Shown here: positions 43,230 through 55,500 of the stretch, in pieces
How the letters are laid out: every line of letters begins with the position of its first letter
How positions within the stretch are numbered: the stretch's first letter is position 1
Assembly (NCBI RefSeq): GCF_049243985.1
Contig: NC_135377.1
Span: forward strand, 71,408,145 to 71,472,144
Direction of reading: 5' to 3'
Origin: Paroedura picta
Taxonomy: Eukaryota; Chordata; Lepidosauria; Squamata; Gekkonidae
DNA: 64,000 nt
Program-made: the position numbers and the translations under genes
Notes under the pieces: model-generated
Databases searched by the model: none
What the model saw: the letters and a program-made list of their open reading frames with translations, nothing else
Told to the model about the DNA's origin: nothing

Positions 43230-43965
43230 AAATTGCAATTGGCCTTGACCAGGTAATTTTGGCCCTGGCCCCAGCATGGTGAAATTCCTCACTTGCAGAG
43301 ACACAGGCCCTGACGGAGCTGTTAAGTTCAGCAGGGCCTGCAAACTGGAGCAAGCATTTGGCTGAGGGTGGGTTGCAGAGACGAATCACCCCCCCCCCAA
43401 AGAATACTGATAACACTCCAATATACTGAGGCAGAAGATCCGGACTGAGTTTTAATTGTTTATTGTAGAGTTTTCATATTCTGATTTTAAATTTGTTCTG
43501 AAATGTGCTATAAACCAGTGGTCCCCAACCTTTTTATCACTGGGGACCAGTCAACACTTGACAATTTTACTGAGGCCCGGGGGGGGGGGAAGACTTTTGC
43601 CAAGGGACATCGCTGCCACCTGAGCCCCTGTTCCACTTGCTTTCCCGCCGGTGCACCTGACTTCCCACCGCCTGCTGGGGGGCACTGTCAGCAGCAGCTG
43701 TGCTGTGCCACGCCAAGGGGGAACCCCAGCCATGGCAGCCACTGGAAAGCACCAAAGGTGAGCTGGCAGCAGAGTGGCAGGGCAGCCTCTGAGGCAGCAG
43801 CCGGGGAGGAGGAGCCACGGCCTGGTACCGACCGATCTACGGACCAGTCCCAGTCTCTGGACCGGGGATTGGGGACCACTGCTGTAAACCACTCTGAGCT
43901 TGGACACATAGAGGGGCGGTTAATGAGCTGAATGAATGAATGAATGAATGAATGAATGAATGAAG
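43230..43965 (+). mobile_element. Ancestral L2 3' fragment in intron 6 of D, split by a hAT element
   Basis: The same L2 remnant as in C (17040-17400) and E. The (TGAA)n tail has been extended by later repeat expansion. The hAT at 43516-43881 interrupts it. Confidence 0.65.
43516..43881. mobile_element. Non-autonomous hAT DNA transposon
   Basis: Terminal inverted repeats CAGTGGTCCCCAACC and GGGGACCACTG, length 366 bp, flanked by an 8-bp duplication with one mismatch (ctataaac at 43508-43515, ctgtaaac at 43882-43889). The interior is GC-rich and carries no transposase. Confidence 0.85.
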
Positions 43966-44068
43966 GAAGGAAGGAAGGAAGGAAGGAAGGAAGGAAGGAA
44001 GGAAGGAAGGAAGGAAGGAAGGAAGGAAGGAAGGACGGACGGACGGACGGACGGACGGACGGACGGAG
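43933..44068. repeat. Compound microsatellite (GAAT)n-(GGAA)n-(GGAC)n
   Basis: Three successive tetranucleotide tracts, each differing from the previous by a base change in the unit, growing from the L2 tail. Confidence 0.95.
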
Positions 44069-44252
44069 TATTGGGCCAGATGAAGCATTCTTCTGATTCA
44101 CGGAAGAGTCCTCTACTTTCTGCCTACATTTCTGAATTAAAAAAAGAAAAAAAAAACTATTGCCCCACTTCTCTGTTTCTGCATTTTCCCATATCTCTGA
44201 TATATCACTGTTTAGGCAGAATATCTTATATTTGGGGGGCGGGGGAGATCAC

Positions 44253-44408
44253 CTGGTCCAGGCCAATGATCTTCAATGTCGTCAGGAAACAGGATGATCA
44301 TTCTTTTCCCTCGTATGGCAGTTCCAGGATGTGACATTTGCGTTCAGGGATGTACCAAAAAGGAAGCTTCTTGGACATGTACATCATCTTCACGGTCTTC
44401 TTTTCCTT
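44253..44408 (-). pseudogene. Serpin D, exon 6 (decayed)
   Basis: Acceptor ATCCAG and donor CAG|GTGATC are kept and it reads [20 protein letters not shown], but a deletion after EGKE shifts the frame and gives a stop. Length 156 against 168 bases in C. Confidence 0.8.
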
Positions 44409-46401
44409 CTGGATGGATGAACGAAACAATGGGGCAGGGAGATTGATGAGTGGACATAGACAGGAACAAGATTGCCCCAAATATGTTCAAACAAGTTATG
44501 TTTTGTAGCTTCCAGTGGCCATTAATTCCTGCTCTAGAGGCAGAGCCACTTAAGTTAGAGAAGGTTCCTCCAGGATAAGATGAGACACAGCCAGGGATAC
44601 TCAGGGTTCCTGTACAGACCCCTATTGGGCCACCTCCAAATCTCATGGAACATTCATAATTTGGGGGGACAAATGGGGGCATCTGGAATCTTAACCAGTT
44701 CCGCCTTCTCAGTTGCAGAGGCCTTTGGTCAGCAACCTAAGTTTTATCCTTCTTGCACAGTATACAAATCCCAGATCCAGAGCTTCGGAATGATGGCGCT
44801 GTAGCAGACCATATCTTATGGTCTCTCAGACCAAACTGAGGGGCAGGGGCAGCAGCTCCTGTCAGACTTGAGCGAGGTGCGCAAACCTTGCTCGTGGTCG
44901 CCCCGGGAGCCGGGAACGGCATCCAGAGGGTCCTACAGATCCGTGGAGAATAATTTCTCCGGATCTCCGCAGTTTGTGTCAGGGGCCCAGGCAGCAGCCA
45001 AAACTGAAAGTAAATCTCTAAGCTTGAGACGACCAGCTGTATGAAATCCTGCATCTCTCCTGCCGACTCTCTCCACCTCTCGACTAGCTTTTTCAGCTCG
45101 AGCGACTGACAAAAGGAACGGAACGGAATCATCAGCATAAAGACTGTGAGTTCTCTGTCTGTTTCTAGTGCTTCAAAGCTAGGCATCAGCCTCCCCCGAT
45201 CTAATCAATTTGCATGGAAATGCTCTTCACAGACGGGAGGGAAATTAGCGAAATACACTGGGCAGAACAGAGAGAAGGAAAAGCTTAAATCCTTACCGAC
45301 AGAGAAAGCGGCAGGAATTGTTTACAATTCACGGAGATCGCTTGGTTGATAACTACCAGGCTTCTCAACTTTCGCGAGACGCCTGTTTGGGATTTGCGGT
45401 GGATGTACGCAGCAGAGTTAACAAATATTGCAATGGAGGAAGGACCCATTTTAGACGTCTAACTTGCGCCTGTCTGAGTGGATTATAATTTGCCGATTCT
45501 GCTTTTTTCTTTTTTTCTCTCTCCTGGTGGCTTTTTATTTTTCCTTTTTTTTGGGGGGGGGACATTTTCTATATACACTTCCATTGATATTTTTATAGCC
45601 CTGCCCCCCCTCACCTTTTGTAACACTTTTTGGCTTTTGTTCTGAGACAAAGTTCCTGTTTATTTGTGGTTATTATTTCTACAACGGCTCTTTTTTTTTA
45701 AAAAAAAAATTTCAACACCCCTCTACAAGTTATTTTTGGAGCTATAGCTGATTCTGGAAGGACATATCTTTCTATCCCCCCTTATCCCCCCCCCTCTTTC
45801 TTCCTATGCTTTTTTTGTTGTTTTGTTCTGTTATCTGCAGGATCTAAAGAGAGAGTCAGCCCCACCAACCAGGTTGGAAGAAATCAATGATCTAGGCCCA
45901 TTATATTGGCATAAAAAATAAGTATTGCACAGATAATAGATTAACAGAGTGTGTGAATGTTCAGGCTGTCATTCTGTTAGAGTATTGGTTCAATGATTAT
46001 TGTAAGGTTATAAAGCAAGCACCTAAAATTGAAGAAGTAATAGCAACATATATTAATCTATAACTCTGTATTTAAAACTCTAATTACTGTACTGGCATTG
46101 TGAAAGCGGTCATAAAGTCAAACTATAGTGTTGGTTTTGAGCAAAACAAAAAAAAAAATTTTTTTTTGATGACAGACAGATTAAGACCTCGCCCAAAGCA
46201 AATCAGATCCCCTAAATCAGAAGTCACTATAACCAATTTTTGGAAGAGGAAAAAGGAGATGGCTGAAGCAAGAAAGGAGGCAGAAGCAGGGAAAAAAAAG
46301 AAACAGATCGGGGGAACAGAAGCAGAAGAGAAGGAAAGTAATATTGAAAACCTAACCAATGCACAGATGTATCGCCTATTATGTAAGGCTAATTCAGAGA
46401 T

Positions 46402-49400
46402 CCCCCTTCAAGGATCGCTGCCTTGTTGTGGCAAGGGGGCTTGCGTAGTTCAGTGAAGCTATGAGCTATACCGTGCAGGGTCACCCAAGACGGACAGGTC
46501 ATAGCTGAGAGCTCTGACAAAAGGTGATCCACTGGAGAAGGAAATGGCAAACCACTCCAGTATCTTTGCCATGAAAACTCTATGGACGGTTCCAATAGGC
46601 ATAACGATATGACGCCGGAAGATGAGCCCCTCAGGTCGGAAGGTGTCCAATATGCTACTGGGGATGAGCAGACGGCTAGTACGAGTAGCGCCAGAATGAA
46701 TGAAGCGACTGGGCCAAAGCCGAAAGGACGCTCAGTTGTGGAAGTAACTGGTGGCGAAAAGACAGTCCGATGCTGTAAAGATTTTTATTCCATAGGAACC
46801 TGGAACGTGAGATCCATGAATCAAGGCAAGCTGGACGTGGTCAAACAAGAAATGACAAGACTGAACATCGACATTTTAGGAATCAGTGAACTAAAATGGA
46901 CAGGAATGGGTGAATTTAATTCAGATGACCATCAGGTATACTACTGTGGACAAGAATCTCGCAGAAGAAATGGAGTAGCCTTCATAATCAATAAGAGAGT
47001 AGGAAAAGCAGTCTTGGGATACAATCCCCAAAATGACAGAATGATCTCAGTTCGAATCCAAGGCAAACCATTCAACATCACAGTGATCCAGGTCTATGCC
47101 CCAACCACTGCTGCTGAAGAGGATGAAGTTGATCAGTTCTATGAAGCCCTACAACACCTTCTAGAAGCAACGCCAAAAAATGATGTGCTTATCATCATGG
47201 GGGATTGGAATGCTAAAGTAGGAAGCCAAAAGATAACCGGGATAACAGGCAAGTTTGGCCTTGGAGTACAAAATGAAGAAGGGCACAGGCTGGTAGAATT
47301 TTGTCAAGAGAATACAATGGTCATAGCAAACACTCTTTTCCAACAACCCAAGAGACGACTCTACACATGGACATCACCAGACGGTCAACACAGAAATCAG
47401 ATTGACTATGTGCTCTGCAGCCAAAGATGGAAAAGTTCTATCCAGTCAATAAAAACAAGACCAGGAGCTGATTGTGGTTCAGATCATGAGCTTCTTGTTG
47501 CAAAATTTAGGCTTAAATTGAAGAAAGTAGGGAAAAGCACTAGGCCACTCAGGTATGAACTAAATCATATCCCCGACGAATACACAGTAGAGGTGACAAA
47601 TAGATTTAAGGAATTAGATCTGATAGACAGAGTGCCTGAAGAACTATGGATGGAGGTTCGCAACATTGTACAAGAGGTAGCAACTAAAACAATCCCAAAG
47701 AAAAAGAAATGCAAGAAATCAAAATGGCTGTCTGAGGAAGCTTTACAAATAGCTAAGGAGAGAAGGGAAGTGAAAGGCAAGAGAGAAAGAGAAAGATACA
47801 CCCAATTGAATGCAGAGTTCCAGAGAAAAGCTAGAAGAGATAAGAATGCCTTTTTAAATGAACAGTGCAAACAAATAGAAGAAAACAATAGAATGGGGAG
47901 GACCAGAGATCTTTTCAAGAAAATTGGAGATATGAAGAGAACGTTTCATGCAAAGTTGGGTATGATAAGGGACCAAAATGGTAGGGACCTCACAGAAGCA
48001 GAAGAGATTAAACAAAGGTGGCAAAATTATACAGAACAACTATACAAGAGCGAGCTTAACATCCCTGATGACCACACTGGGATAGTTACTGACCTGGAGC
48101 CAGACATCCTGGAATGTGAAGTCAAATGGGCCTTAGGAAGTCTGAGCAACAATAAAGCTAGTGGTGGTGACAGCATTCCAGTTGAACTATTCAAAATCTT
48201 AAAGGACGATGCAGTAAAAGTGCTACACTCAATATGCCAGCAAATTTGGAAAACTCAACAATGGCCACAGGATTGGAAAAGGTCAGTTTACATTCCAATC
48301 CCAAAGAAGGGCAATGCCAAAGAATGTTCAAACTACCGCACCATTGCACTAATTTCTCATGCTAGCAAAGTTATGCTCAAAATCCTACAAGCTAGGCTCC
48401 AGCAATATGTGGACCGAGAACTTCCAGAAGTACAGGCAGGATTTCGAAGAGGCAGAGGAACTAGAGATCAAATTGCCAACATACGCTGGATCATGGAGAA
48501 AGCTAGGGAGTACCAGAAGAACGTCTACTTCTGCTTCATTGACTATGCTAAAGCCTTTGATTGTGTGGAGCACAACAAATTGTGGCAAGTTCTTAAAGAG
48601 ATGGGAATACCAGAGCATCTTATTTGTCTCTTGAGAAATTTATATGCAGGTCAAGAAGCAACAGTGAGAACTGAACATGGAATCACTGACTGGTTCAAAA
48701 TTGAGAAAGGAGTTCGGCAAGGCTGTATACTGTCGCCTTGCCTATTTAACTTGTATGCAGAGCACATCATGAGAAATGCGGGATTAGAGGAGTCACAAAT
48801 TGGGATCAAGATTGCAGGGAGAAATATCAACAACCTCAGATATGCAGATGATACCACTCTAATGGCAGAAAGTGAAGAGGAACTAAAGAGCCTGTTGATG
48901 TGGGTGAAGGAGGAGAGTGCAAAGGTTGGTTTGAAACTCAACATCAAGAAAACAAAGATCATGGCATCCGGCCCTCTCAATTCCTGGCAAATAGATGGGG
49001 AAGAAATGGAGATAGTGACAGATTTTATTTTCCTGGGCTCCAAGATCACTACAGATGGGGACTGCAGCAAAGAAATTAAAAGACGCTTGCTCCTGGGGAG
49101 GAAAGCTATGGCAAATCTAGACAGCATCCTAAAAAGCAGAGACATCACCCTGCCAACAAAAGTGCGTTTAGTCAAGGCTATGGTCTTCCCAGTTGCAATG
49201 TATGGCTGCGAAAGTTGGACCATAAGGAAGGCCGAGCGTCAAAGAATTGAGGCTTTTGAACTCTGGTGCTGGAGAAGACTCTTGCGAGTCCCTTGGACTG
49301 CAAGGCGAACAAACCGGTCAGTCCTAGAGGAGATCAACCCTGACTGCTCTTTAGAAGGCCAGATCCTGAAGACGAAACTCAAATACTTTGGCCACCTCAT

Positions 49401-49623
49401 GAGAAGGAAGGACTCCCTGGAGAAGAGCCTAATGCTGGGAGCGATCGAGGGCAAAAGAAGAAGGGGACGACAGAGAATGAGGTGGCTGGATGGAGTCACT
49501 GAAGCAGTAGGTGCAAACTTAAATGGACTCCGGGGAATGGTAGAGGACAGGAAGACCTGGAGGATCATTGTCCATGGGGTCGCGATGGGTCGGACACAAC
49601 TTCGCACATAACAACAACAACAA
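46402..49623 (+). mobile_element. Full-length Bov-B (RTE clade) LINE
   Basis: An exact 11-bp TSD AATTCAGAGAT (46391-46401 and 49624-49634) brackets 3222 bp, the normal full length of Bov-B. The 3' end 'gggtcggacacaacttcg' plus (CAA)n is typical. It was inserted in ORF1 of the surrounding L1 and is therefore younger than it. Confidence 0.95.
46582..49611 (+). CDS. Bov-B endonuclease-reverse transcriptase, open over 1009 codons
   Basis: Endonuclease (APE type) then reverse transcriptase, used for target-primed reverse transcription. Seen: GTWNVRSM, GISELKW, GDWNAKVG at 207-214 and SDHELL at 300-305, carrying the catalytic Asn, Glu, Asp and Asp-His. The RT follows, with NYRTIALIS, QAGFRRGRGTRDQI, FIDYAKAFD (starting at 652), GVRQGCILSPCLFNLY, RYADDTTLM (YADD at 754-757) and KKTKIM, and a C-terminal region (YGCESWTIRK, RRGRQRMRWLDG). 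There is no internal stop or frameshift. The first ATG of the frame is taken as the start; a later Met is possible. All key residues that I can check are present. Confidence 0.95.
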   Translation: MDGSNRHNDMTPEDEPLRSEGVQYATGDEQTASTSSARMNEATGPKPKGRSVVEVTGGEKTVRCCKDFYSIGTWNVRSMNQGKLDVVKQEMTRLNIDILGISELKWTGMGEFNSDDHQVYYCGQESRRRNGVAFIINKRVGKAVLGYNPQNDRMISVRIQGKPFNITVIQVYAPTTAAEEDEVDQFYEALQHLLEATPKNDVLIIMGDWNAKVGSQKITGITGKFGLGVQNEEGHRLVEFCQENTMVIANTLFQQPKRRLYTWTSPDGQHRNQIDYVLCSQRWKSSIQSIKTRPGADCGSDHELLVAKFRLKLKKVGKSTRPLRYELNHIPDEYTVEVTNRFKELDLIDRVPEELWMEVRNIVQEVATKTIPKKKKCKKSKWLSEEALQIAKERREVKGKRERERYTQLNAEFQRKARRDKNAFLNEQCKQIEENNRMGRTRDLFKKIGDMKRTFHAKLGMIRDQNGRDLTEAEEIKQRWQNYTEQLYKSELNIPDDHTGIVTDLEPDILECEVKWALGSLSNNKASGGDSIPVELFKILKDDAVKVLHSICQQIWKTQQWPQDWKRSVYIPIPKKGNAKECSNYRTIALISHASKVMLKILQARLQQYVDRELPEVQAGFRRGRGTRDQIANIRWIMEKAREYQKNVYFCFIDYAKAFDCVEHNKLWQVLKEMGIPEHLICLLRNLYAGQEATVRTEHGITDWFKIEKGVRQGCILSPCLFNLYAEHIMRNAGLEESQIGIKIAGRNINNLRYADDTTLMAESEEELKSLLMWVKEESAKVGLKLNIKKTKIMASGPLNSWQIDGEEMEIVTDFIFLGSKITTDGDCSKEIKRRLLLGRKAMANLDSILKSRDITLPTKVRLVKAMVFPVAMYGCESWTIRKAERQRIEAFELWCWRRLLRVPWTARRTNRSVLEEINPDCSLEGQILKTKLKYFGHLMRRKDSLEKSLMLGAIEGKRRRGRQRMRWLDGVTEAVGANLNGLRGMVEDRKTWRIIVHGVAMGRTQLRT

Positions 49624-50460
49624 AATTCAGAGATACTAGAAGCAGTTAAAAAGGTTGATAAGGAGGTGCAAGACATTAAGAAAGAACTTTCAGACAGAAT
49701 TGATGGTCTGGAGAAAGTAGTTGGCAAAAACATAAATCAGCTGGCAACACACCAAACGAGAATCCAACGTGTGGAAGATAATCAGCAGGAGCGGGAAAAA
49801 GTGGCAGAAGACAAGTTTGAAGTCCTGGAAGTAGAATCTAAAGCCAGGAACGTAAAAATTAAAGGCGTATCGGAAGAATTTGGGAAAACAGACCTGAGGA
49901 AGGAAATTACCGAAAGCTTGAAGAGTACCTGGAGGAGGAAGAAATCCGGATTGACAAAGTATATAGAGTATACTCAAAGGCTGCCGTATGCAAGAAACAA
50001 CCAAGAGATATTCTTGTAAGTTTTGATAGCAAAGTAGTAAGAAATAACTTGTTCCAAAAGCATCGGGAGACGCCACTGAAATTGGCAGGCCAAGAAATAC
50101 AAATCTTTCAAGATCTGCCAGAAGACACACTACGGAAAAGAGCACAATTTCATTTTTTGAGACAGATCCTAATTGCCAAAGAGATAAGATACTTTTGGAG
50201 AATCCCATTCGCCCTGGAAGTGATATTACCATCGGGAAGAAAAACTATCCGAACGCTCCAACAGGCTCAAGAGCTTGCTGACAACTTATCTCAAGGCACT
50301 TCAGGGGCAGGATCACCTAGGACCTCCCCAACAAGAGCGGAAACTACGCGTCGATTAGTTCAACTCTGCGACGATAGATCATCCTACCTAACACAAGCAA
50401 CGGGAACACAAGCCACCCCTTCTCAAGCAGAACAAGGAGCAACTGCCCCAACACGGAAAA

Positions 50461-53400
50461 ATGGAGAAGCTAAAGGTGCTATCCTTAAATGCTAATGGCT
50501 TGAATTCACCGGCCAAACGCACCAAATTTTTCAATCAACTGAAAAAATTGAGAGCAGATATTTACTGTATACAGGAAACACATGTGAGAAAAAAAAATCT
50601 AAATATATTGTCAACAAGAAAACTAGGAAGAGAATTTGCAGCCTCTGCCACAGTGAAAAAAAGAGGGGTGATTACTTACATTGCGAACCCCAACATTAAG
50701 GTTGAGCAGAAAATCCAAGATAATGACGGCCAATTTTTGACACTTGAAATACAACTACCAGATGGTCAGAAATATACATTGACAAACATATATGCTCCCA
50801 ACAATGCGAAGGACAAGTTTTTTGAAGAATTCTTTCAGAAGCACACAGAAACTATTATTGAACAGTGGATCATAATCGGAGACTTTAATGCAGTAATGAA
50901 CCCATCGCTGGACAAATCACATAACCGACAGGGAGCACATTTTCCGAAATCGGCCAAATGCAATATCCATCTCAATTCATTAATAGATCTCTGGAGAGAA
51001 CTCCACCCCAAAAGCAAACAGTATACCTTCTATTCTTCTCGACACTCCTCATACTCCAGAATAGACCAATGCTGGTGCTCAAAATCGTTATTACCAAAAG
51101 TGACAAATATGGAAATTCTCCCCAACACCTTTGCAGATCACAACCCAATATGGGCAGAATTTTCCTTCTGCAGAGCTGGTATGCGAAGATGGAGAATGAA
51201 TGAATACATCCTAGAAGACAAAGAGAATTTGAATCTGTGCGAAGCTGACTTAAAAGAATTTTTCAAACTTAACTGCACAAAAGAGATTCCATTATCTACG
51301 GTCTGGGATGCGAGTAAAGCGTATATAAGAGGAAGATTGATAAGCCTGAACACCGCCAAAAGGAAAAAGAAAGAAAAAGAGCTGAACGAAATTGTCTGGT
51401 CAATCAGACAATTAGAAATCCAGCACCAAGCCCATCTGTCTAAGAAGACAGCCAAACAAATAACGCTCTTAAGACTAAAAAGAGATGCATTGGAAACCGA
51501 AGATATGAGGAAAAAACTGGATTGGATAAAACAAAAGAATTTTGAACATGCTGACAAACCTGGAAGATGGCTGGCATATAAATTAAAAAGAAATCATAAC
51601 ATCCAGCCTTAAATATGGAGACAACCACTTCCGTACAGATCAGGAAATACAACAATGTCTCTCAAACTTTTTCCAAAATTTATACCAAACAGACGAAGAA
51701 ACTGTACCTGACAGCATGGAATATCTTGGAGGTACCCCATCCTTAACCTTCACAGACGAGCAACGAAAGATATTAAATCAGAGATTCTTAGCTCAGGAAT
51801 TGGCCGAAGCGGTAACAGCTATGAAATTAAATAAGGCCCCAGGCCCAGATGGCCTCTCCGCAACTTATTATAAGAAATTAAATCATACATTACTACCAGT
51901 CCTGACACAGATGGTGAATGAGGTAGTGGACAATTCTGGAAAATCACTCCCCAAATCGTGGCAGCAAGCGTCGATAACACTCATACATAAAGAAGGTATG
52001 GACTCACTATCGCCAAATGCTTATAGACCAATATCACTACTTAATGTGGATTATAAAATTTTTGCAAAGGCTTTAGCAGAAAGACTGAAGAAATGCCTTA
52101 ATGAAATCATCCATCCAGATCAAACAGGATTCATGCCCAAAAGGTACATGAAAAACAACATCAGATTTGTCCTTAATGCAATGGAGGTGGTCCGCACTAA
52201 AGGAATCCAAGCGGCTTTTGTGTTTTTGGACGCTGAAAAAGCTTTCGACAAGGTGCAATGGAAGTTCCTATTGGCCACGCTTACCCAACTAAAATGTGGG
52301 GACAATTTTTGGAACCTAATCAAGCATGTATACTCAAAGCAAGAGGCAAGAATCTTGGTTAATGGAATGTTAACTAAAGACCCTATTCAAATTGGGAAGG
52401 GAACTAGACAAGGATGTCCGCTATCCCCTCTACTATTTAACCTGGTATTGGAGTCACTAGCTCGTAAAATTCGAGCAAACGCAAAGCTCTCGGGACTTAC
52501 GATTGCGGGAGAAGAATTTAAACTTAAAAGCTATGCTGATGATGTTGTTTGTGTATTAACTAATCCAAGCACCACTTTAGAATTGTTGTTTGAAGAGATA
52601 AACACTTTTGGGAAACACTCTGGATACAAGATAAATCTCTCTAAAACCAAGGTTATGCTATTTGGCATGTCAGACTTGAGTATAGAGATAACCAAAAGGG
52701 CACTAAGGTGTGAGATCAACCCTAAAAAGGTCAAATATCTAGGAGTCCAAATTGGAAATCGCTCTGATGCCTTGCTTGCTAACAACTACGGGGAGCTCTG
52801 GTCACAAATCCAACAGGACATTAAGAAGTGGAACAGCTTGAACCTGTCATGGTCAGCAAGAATGGCCACAGTAAAAATGTCAATATTACCAAAATTTAAC
52901 TTCCTCTTTCAAACTCTGCCAATAGATATTAATGACTCTGTGGTAAATAAATGGCAGTCTGAAATAAATAAGTTCATTTGGAACTATAAGAGGCCAAGAA
53001 TTGCCTTTAGAATTCTACAAGATGACAAGAAGAGAGGGGGACAGGGCGTCCCAAATCTAAAATTATACCTACATGCGGCAACACTGACAGCAGTGGCAGA
53101 CTGGATAATTGATCCAATGACAAGAGATTTGGTGTTCGAAAAGGTAGATAGTAAGCAAAGCTTCCATGAAATGCTCTGGCCCTCTTTGAAAACAAAAGGA
53201 AACGAAAAACCTAAGGTCAACTTTTGGACAAGATCCCTTCTAAAGATCTGGAATAAATACAAAACAAGACTTTGGTCCTCATCATATTTATTGAAATCGC
53301 CAATAGAGGCGTATTTTTCCAGACAGCAGCAAAGAAGAATAACATGCCCAATGTACAAGGACTTGTTAACGAGAACAGGTGAGCTCAAGAGTCTGCAAGA

Positions 53401-54189
53401 ATTAAACAAAGAAGGATATGAGCTACGATGGATGGAGTATAACCAACTGAAAGCCAGACTAAAAACAGACTTTGAGATTCGAGTGGACAAAAACTCACCT
53501 CTTAGTGATTTTGAAAACATGTTATTGCTCAAAAACCACACCTACAGGGCCAGATCTATAAACTTCTTTTGAAATACGAGACTGAGTCAGAACAAGTAAA
53601 GAATTGTATGATTAAATGGATGCAAAACCTGGGCTCCATAATTGGTATGGAGGAATGGGAACGAGTTTGGATCAAAATTCCTAAACAAACCAACAGCCAA
53701 ATTTTAAGGGAAAACTGGTACAAGATGTTTTATAGATGGTATATTACTCCAAAGGTCATTGCAAAAATCTCAGATAGGTTTGATAATAAATGTTGGAAAT
53801 GTCATAAAGCAGTAGGTTCTTTTTATCACATGTGGTGGAATTGTGAGAAAGCAAAAAAGTATTGGGTTAAAATACATATGGTGTTACAGGAAATATTTAA
53901 AATGCGATACCCAATGAAGCCTGAATCTATGCTGCTAAGCTTCCACCCAAGTGCTTTACCTACTTCTAGAATCCTCTTCTTCCATGCAACTACGGCGGCA
54001 CGGTTGGTGTGGGCGAAGCACTGGAAGGCGACTGAGACTCCAACTATTTCTACATGGCTTGATAAATTAGCGGACTTAGCAAAAATGGCAAGACTCACCA
54101 ACATGGTTAAGAAGAGATCTCCGGAAGAATATGATGAACAGTGGAGTGATTATTTGGACTTTCTTAAGAAAGACAGCAGTAACTGTTAG
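50461..54189 (+). pseudogene. L1 ORF2 (endonuclease-reverse transcriptase), two frameshifts
   Basis: The first frame (50461-51612) has the endonuclease: SLNANGLNSPAKR, QETHVR, IIGDFNAVM, ADHNPIWAEF. The frame is shifted near 51609. The second (to 53572) has the RT: NKAPGPDGL, NAYRPISLLNVDYK, FLDAEKAFDKV, TRQGCPLSPLLFNLVLE and SYADDVV. It is shifted again near 53545, and the third (53569-54189) holds the C-terminal zinc-knuckle-like CWKCHKAVGSFYHMWWNCE. Only these two shifts are seen in some 1240 codons, so the copy is rather young but inactive. Confidence 0.85.
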
Positions 54190-54406
54190 ATTAGGACCAA
54201 TATGTAATGGGAACTGACTATATATCTCTTGAGATAATATCAGACTACATCAAGTATGATATACGTGTATTGACAACACTTATCAGCTGGTCGCTTCTTT
54301 GTTTTTTGTTTTTCTGTAAATGATTTTTATAAGAACAAATAACAATAAAAACTGAATAAATTAAAAAAACAAAAAAAAAAAAACAAAAAACAAATCCCAG
54401 ATCCAG

Positions 54407-54835
54407 GCCACTAAAAACCACACGGGTATCAACCAGAACACCAAGGGTTGGGGTGACAGCCAGATGACACAGCGTCTTGTTGAAGCAATTCTTAGCTCTT
54501 TCAGAGGGTCCTACTAGATTCAAATGAAGCTAAACTTAAAACCTGACTATCATGAATACATCCAACATCAAGTTTGGAGTCCATTTTTTACTTGCCGCCT
54601 GGGAGGACAGTTGATGAAAATGGGTTATCAACCTACCTCAGCTGAGAAACCCCAGAAGTGGTGCCACCATGCAGAATATGCTTGGGAAACATAGATGTGG
54701 ACACGCCCACAGAGGACCTCTCCCCTTCCCACCCCCTCCAGCACAATGACTGGTCATTTGGGGAGGGGGAAGAGGTTGACATAAACATATATGGTTATAT
54801 CATCCATGAAATGTTTATCAAATGTTAGAACCTGA
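54407..54835 (-). other. Remnant of intron 5 of serpin D
   Basis: Similar to 19288-19690 in gene C ('accaagggttggggtgac', 'tcaaatgaagctaaactt'). It continues on the far side of the L1, which confirms the insertion site. No exon. Confidence 0.7.
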
Positions 54836-54839
54836 CCCA

Positions 54840-55500
54840 GAACTAAACTGGAGCCATTGCAGCTCCTGGAGGGCAGGTTGATTATGGGCCCTCCACGGAG
54901 TCCTCGTAAGGACCTGAGGAGCCACATCCTGCTCCAGCTGTAATTTCCAGAGCAGCATCAGGGGAAGACCCACGTACAGCCATCCAGCCTGGAGGTGACT
55001 GTCATGCGGATCACTGGGGACAGGTGCTCCAGGGCCCCATAGGGTGCTAGTAGCCTTGCTTGGTGTAGGTGGGAAATTGCCTGCTGTGCTACTCTAGTGA
55101 GCTGAGTCTCCATCGTAATGGAGGAGCTGAGGATCATCCCCAAATTCCTGACAGCAGGTGCAACTATCATCTGCACCCCGTCCAGGGTGGCTAGTCACGC
55201 TTCCTTCCAAGGGACCTCCCTCTCCGTGGGATTCAGTTCCAGACAACTCTGATGGAGCCATTCCGTCACGGCTCCTGAAGCTCAAGGGTTCACGTGGGGT
55301 ATTCAGCCGGTCACTCATGGACAGATGGTTGTCATCTGTGCCCCATGGCCAGGTCAGAAGCTGGACTCGAATGGATCTGGGGTTGAAGTTTCTTCTAGGT
55401 TTGCTTTCAGTTGATCAGCAGCTGCCCTTTCAACCCAGACACAAGGAGGACTCACTCTGTTAGCTATATTGCCATTTTGATGCAAGAATACGCAAGGCCC
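54840..55500 (-). mobile_element. Old L2-clade fragment
   Basis: The minus strand encodes VRNLGMILSSSITMETQLTR and [20 protein letters not shown], the region after the RT of L2. It is more diverged than the other L2s. A further 'ggttgaagtttcttctagg' part near 55385 comes from an RT-region piece. Confidence 0.7.

Larger units (their letters stand above)
46169..50440 (+). pseudogene. L1 ORF1, split by Bov-B and frameshifted
   Basis: ORF1 encodes the RNA-binding chaperone of L1. The first part (46169-46401) is a basic start and coiled-coil entry, MTDRLRPRPKQIRSPK onward to LLCKANSEI. After the Bov-B (from 49624) it resumes with EAVKKVDKEVQDIKKELSDR (coiled coil) and an RRM-like part ([20 protein letters not shown]). 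The frame shifts near 49917 and continues in another frame (49950-50440) with the C-terminal domain, including AQFHFLR. Broken by one large insertion and one shift. Confidence 0.8.
44781..54390 (+). mobile_element. Full-length L1 LINE carrying a nested Bov-B
   Basis: A perfect 16-bp TSD CAAATCCCAGATCCAG (44765-44780, 54391-54406) brackets the whole unit. Removing the Bov-B leaves about 6.4 kb, a normal L1 length. It begins 'ttcggaatgatggcgctg', has a 5' UTR, ORF1, ORF2, a short 3' UTR and an A-rich tail. The same site is unoccupied in gene C (19273-19287). It sits in what was intron 5 of copy D. Confidence 0.9.

Noticed and set aside
46582-49611. A large intact host gene
   Set aside because: The 1009-codon frame is the Bov-B endonuclease-reverse transcriptase, flanked by a target duplication and Bov-B ends.
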